Origin: Actinomycetes bacterium
Lineage (GTDB): Bacteria; Actinomycetota; Actinomycetes; Streptosporangiales; Streptosporangiaceae
Length of the DNA: 7,900 nucleotides
Assembly: GCA_023425615.1 (NCBI GenBank)
Contig: JAFACJ010000910.1
Span: 1-7,900 of the forward strand
Direction of reading: 5' to 3'
Of the stretch, positions 5,548 to 7,900 are shown one piece after another. Position numbers and translations under genes: made by a program. Numbering within the stretch: position 1 is the first letter of the stretch; every line of letters starts with the position of its first letter. The notes under the pieces are model-generated. The model did no database searches. It saw nothing but the letters and a program-made list of their open reading frames with translations, and was not told where the DNA came from.

Positions 5548-6312
5548 GTGTGTCGTCACCTGGCCTATCTCGGGCCTCCCCGCAGCCTGCACTCCCTCGT
5601 CTACGGTCCGCCGCATTCCCTGGAACACCAGTCCTACGAACCGAAGATGAACATCGGGAACCTGCTGAACGCCGACGGTTTCGGCGTCGGCTGGTACACC
5701 GGAGACCGCGTCCTGCGCTACCGCAGAGCACAACCCATCTGGACGGACGTCTCCTTCGCCGAGCTCAGCGAGGTGTTGCAGAGCTCCTGCGTGGTGGCGT
5801 CCGTGCGCAGCGCGACGGTCGACTTCCCGGTGGACGAGTCCTGCGCCCAGCCGTTCCGCTGCGAACGCTGGCTGTTCAGCCACAACGGAAAAGTAGAGGG
5901 ATTCGGCGCGGTCGAGGCCAAGCTGAGGGAACTGGCGGGCGACCTGTCCGTGGTCCCCGAGGCCCGCGCCCCGGTCGACTCGGCGCTGCTGTTCGCGCGG
6001 GCCATGCGCTCGTGGCGGGGCGGCCGGAGCCTGGGGGAGGGGCTGGCCGACACCGTTCTCTCGGTCGCCGCGATCGCCCCCGGACGCTACAACCTGCTGG
6101 CCTCCGACGGCTCCGCGCTCGCCGCGACGACCTGGGGCGACAGCCTGTTCGTGCGGTCGGCGGTGTCGATCCAGGGGGCCAACCCACCGGCCGACCACGC
6201 GGTGGTCATCGCCTCCGAACCCTATGACGACAGTCCCGCCTGGCAGCGGGTCCCCGACCGGTCGCTGGTCGTCGCGGACCGCCAGGGCATCGCCATCCAC
6301 CCACTCCGCTAG
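5548..6312 (+). CDS. egtC: EgtC, gamma-glutamyl-hercynylcysteine sulfoxide hydrolase
   Basis: A class II glutamine-amidotransferase-like Ntn hydrolase, 254 aa, that removes the gamma-glutamyl group from the EgtB product to leave hercynylcysteine sulfoxide. The start at GTG 5548 gives MCRHLAYLGP, so removal of the initiator Met exposes Cys2 as the N-terminal nucleophile. Other family segments are NADGFGVGWY (41-50), SVRSAT (85-90), FSHNGKV (110-116), the APVDSALLFA helix (141-150) and SEPYDD (223-228). The single domain, with no synthase or isomerase partner, fits EgtC and not a glutamine-dependent biosynthetic enzyme. The frame is open far upstream within egtB, but the Cys2 requirement and the GAGGAG site define the start. 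It begins one base after the egtB stop; egtD follows after 20 bases. Confidence 0.96.
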   Translation: MCRHLAYLGPPRSLHSLVYGPPHSLEHQSYEPKMNIGNLLNADGFGVGWYTGDRVLRYRRAQPIWTDVSFAELSEVLQSSCVVASVRSATVDFPVDESCAQPFRCERWLFSHNGKVEGFGAVEAKLRELAGDLSVVPEARAPVDSALLFARAMRSWRGGRSLGEGLADTVLSVAAIAPGRYNLLASDGSALAATTWGDSLFVRSAVSIQGANPPADHAVVIASEPYDDSPAWQRVPDRSLVVADRQGIAIHPLR

Positions 6313-6332
6313 AGGAAACGACAGAGGACGAC

Positions 6333-7322
6333 ATGAACCGCTTCCTTGAGCTTCTCGAACTTCTCGAACCCGAGGACCTGGACCGGGGCCTGCGCGAGGA
6401 CGTCGCCACCGGGCTGACCGCCGAGCCCAAGACCCTGCCGCCCAAGTGGTTCTACGACGACCGGGGCAGTGAGCTGTTCACCGAGATCACCCGGCTGGAG
6501 GAGTACTACCCGACCCGGAAGGAACGTGCCATCCTCGCCTCCCGCGCCTTCGACGTCGCGCTGGAGACCGAGGCCCGCACCCTCATCGAACTGGGCGCGG
6601 GCTCGGGTGAGAAGACGCGCCTGCTGCTGGACGCGCTCGGCGCGTTCGGGCTGGAGACCTACGTCCCGGTGGACGTCAGCGGCGAGTACCTCCAGGAGGC
6701 GGCGGGGAGGATCGCCACGGAGTACCCGGAGCTGACCGTGCAGCCCGTCGCCGCCGACTACGAGCGGCACCTGTCGCTCCTGCCGGACGGCCCGCGCAAG
6801 CTCGTCGCCTTCCTCGGCGGGACGATCGGCAACATGGTCCCCGCCGAACGCCACCGCTTCCTGTCGGCGATCCGCGCGACGCTCGGGCCCGAGGACGCGC
6901 TGCTGCTCGGCACCGACCTCGTGAAGGACGAGAAGCGCCTGGTGCGCGCCTACGACGACTCGCTCGGCGTCACCGCCGAGTTCAACCGCAACGTGCTGCG
7001 GGTGATCAACAGCCGCCTGGACGCCGACTTCGTGCCCGAGGCGTTCGAGCATGTCGCGGTCTGGAACGCCGACGACGAGTGGATCGAGATGCGGCTGCGC
7101 TCGCTCGCCCGCCAGGAGGTGCGGATCGGCGCGCTCGACCTGACCGTACGGTTCGCCGACGCCGAGGAGATCCGCACGGAGATCTCCGCGAAGTTCCGTC
7201 CGGGACGGCTGGAGGACGAACTGGAGGCCGCCGGCTACACCATCGCGGAGTTCTGGAAAGATCCCGACGGTGACTTCTCCCTCACCCTGGCCAGGCCACA
7301 GAGCGATCACGATTCTCAGTAA
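6333..7322 (+). CDS. egtD: EgtD, L-histidine N-alpha-methyltransferase
   Basis: A 329 aa SAM-dependent enzyme that trimethylates the alpha-amino group of histidine to hercynine, the first committed ergothioneine step. The SAM-binding loop is ELGAGSGEKT (86-95), followed by PVDVSGEYL (112-120) and FLGGTIGNM (160-168). The family signature KWFYDDRGSELFTEITRL spans 38-55. Asn167, Tyr207 and Glu283 appear to match the histidine-binding Asn166, Tyr206 and Glu282 of M. smegmatis EgtD, as I recall that structure. Thr214 (GVTAEFNRN) aligns with the Thr213 reported as a PknD phosphosite in M. tuberculosis. ATG 6333 follows AGAGGA at 6323-6328. A perfect 9-base tandem duplication (cttctcgaa, 6351-6368) gives the N-terminal LELLELLE run. 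Full length, last gene of the operon; no egtE follows. Confidence 0.97.
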   Translation: MNRFLELLELLEPEDLDRGLREDVATGLTAEPKTLPPKWFYDDRGSELFTEITRLEEYYPTRKERAILASRAFDVALETEARTLIELGAGSGEKTRLLLDALGAFGLETYVPVDVSGEYLQEAAGRIATEYPELTVQPVAADYERHLSLLPDGPRKLVAFLGGTIGNMVPAERHRFLSAIRATLGPEDALLLGTDLVKDEKRLVRAYDDSLGVTAEFNRNVLRVINSRLDADFVPEAFEHVAVWNADDEWIEMRLRSLARQEVRIGALDLTVRFADAEEIRTEISAKFRPGRLEDELEAAGYTIAEFWKDPDGDFSLTLARPQSDHDSQ

Positions 7323-7344
7323 ATGTCACCTCGTCGACTTACTG
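7317..7344. promoter_or_regulatory. Inverted repeat at the egtD / lacI-type junction, candidate operator
   Basis: CAGTAA (7317-7322, containing the egtD stop) and TTACTG (7339-7344) are perfect inverted copies with centres 22 bases apart, about two helical turns. They cover the expected -35 and -10 region of the downstream regulator gene, so autoregulation by that regulator is possible. The arms are short, and LacI-family operators usually have a tighter CG-centred palindrome, so this is tentative. Confidence 0.25.
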
Positions 7345-7345
7345 T
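7340..7345 (+). promoter_or_regulatory. Candidate -10 box for a leaderless regulator mRNA
   Basis: TACTGT fits TANNNT and ends six bases before the ATG at 7352, which would make the A of the start codon the transcription start. No Shine-Dalgarno site precedes that ATG, which is consistent with leaderless translation, common in actinobacteria. There is no good -35 match. Confidence 0.35.
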
Positions 7346-7351
7346 GGGCTG

Positions 7352-7900
7352 ATGCCGCACTCCCCACGGAGGGTCACCATCCGGGAGGTAGCCCGGGTGA
7401 CGGGCCTGTCTCCCGCCGCCGTCTCCTACGCGCTGCGCGGTGTCCACACCTCGGCCGAGACCCAGGAACGGGTCCGCAAGGCGGCCGAGGAACTCGGCTA
7501 CCACGCCCATCCGATCGCCCGCGCCCTGGCCAGCGGCAGGACGGGCACGGTCGGGGTGCTGTGCGGGTCGCTTGCGGACTTCTGGCAGCAGGGCCTGGCC
7601 GTCCAGATCGGCCGCGCCCTGCTGGCCGAGGACAGATACGCCATCATCCTCGACGCCGCCGACGACCCGAGACGCGAACTGGAGCTCGCCGCGAGCCTGT
7701 GCGACCAGGTCGACGGGCTGATCGTGCAGGCGGTGGACCCGGCGGCGGAGGGCTGGGCGGAGCTGACGGCGCGGCTGCCGGTGGTCTCCGTCGGCGACGC
7801 GCTGTCCGGCGACGCCCGAGGCGAGGTGGTCTTCGACAACCGGGCCGGCGTGACGCTGGCGCTGGAGCATCTGCACGGGCTCGGCCACCGCCGGATCGGG
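7352..7900 (+). CDS. LacI-family transcriptional regulator (5' part, cut by window end)
   Basis: The frame is open from ATG 7352 to the last base, 183 codons with no stop, so the C-terminal half or so is missing. Residues 8-53 are the LacI helix-turn-helix: VTIREVARVTGLSPAAVSYA, then LRG, TQERVRKAAEELGY and the hinge helix PIARALASGRTGTVGVL. The ligand-binding domain starts at about residue 65 and shows VDGLIVQ (120-126), PVVSVGD (143-149), FDNRAGVTLALEHL (161-174) and GHRRIG, as in sugar-binding LacI/GalR members. It probably binds DNA as a dimer and responds to a small effector, often a sugar; the ligand cannot be read here. It lies 29 bases after egtD, so read-through from the operon is possible. 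No Shine-Dalgarno site is visible. A direct role in ergothioneine control is unproven. Confidence 0.93.
   Translation, partial: MPHSPRRVTIREVARVTGLSPAAVSYALRGVHTSAETQERVRKAAEELGYHAHPIARALASGRTGTVGVLCGSLADFWQQGLAVQIGRALLAEDRYAIILDAADDPRRELELAASLCDQVDGLIVQAVDPAAEGWAELTARLPVVSVGDALSGDARGEVVFDNRAGVTLALEHLHGLGHRRIG

Noticed and set aside
6309..7310. 333-codon minus-strand frame opposite egtD
   Set aside because: EgtD on the plus strand has full family motifs. The antisense translation has no recognisable motif.
1..7900. CRISPR, tRNA, rRNA or insertion sequence
   Set aside because: No regularly spaced short repeats with unique spacers, no tRNA-like cloverleaf, no transposase motif and no terminal inverted repeats were seen by eye on either strand.

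Overview
The window is very GC-rich, has a strong third-position GC bias, uses GTG starts freely, and carries an egtABCD operon plus a Pkn-type kinase. This is typical of a high-GC actinobacterium. The style of the kinase (N-terminal kinase, one membrane segment, C-terminal beta-propeller) would suit Streptosporangiales or Actinomadura-like organisms, but that narrower placement is inference only. All genes I accept are on the + strand.

Bases 1-319 hold no convincing gene. They start with extreme homopolymer tracts (C14, C21, then G13), followed by two and a half copies of an 85-89 bp imperfect direct repeat. A small unrecognised protein (320-1006, 228 aa) follows behind a strong ribosome binding site. 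Next is a membrane-anchored Ser/Thr protein kinase whose C-terminal half is seven WD40 repeats of uniform 43-residue period (1058-3061).

After a 128 bp gap with a candidate promoter, a foldable leader and a possible 12-codon leader ORF comes the ergothioneine operon: egtA (3190-4311), egtB (4299-5546), egtC (5548-6312) and egtD (6333-7322). EgtA makes gamma-glutamylcysteine, EgtD trimethylates histidine to hercynine, EgtB joins the two with O2 to give a sulfoxide conjugate, and EgtC removes the glutamate. The final C-S lyase (egtE) is not here. The four genes overlap or sit within 20 bases of each other, so they are probably co-transcribed and partly translationally coupled.

A LacI-family regulator begins 29 bases after egtD and runs off the right edge (7352-7900, 183 codons seen). 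It may be transcribed as a leaderless mRNA. The best hypotheses are: (i) the beta-propeller kinase next to egtABCD may act on EgtD, which keeps a threonine matching the one reported as a PknD target in M. tuberculosis; and (ii) the egtA leader may be a cysteine- or structure-dependent control element. Neither is proven by sequence alone. No tRNA, rRNA, CRISPR array or insertion sequence was seen.
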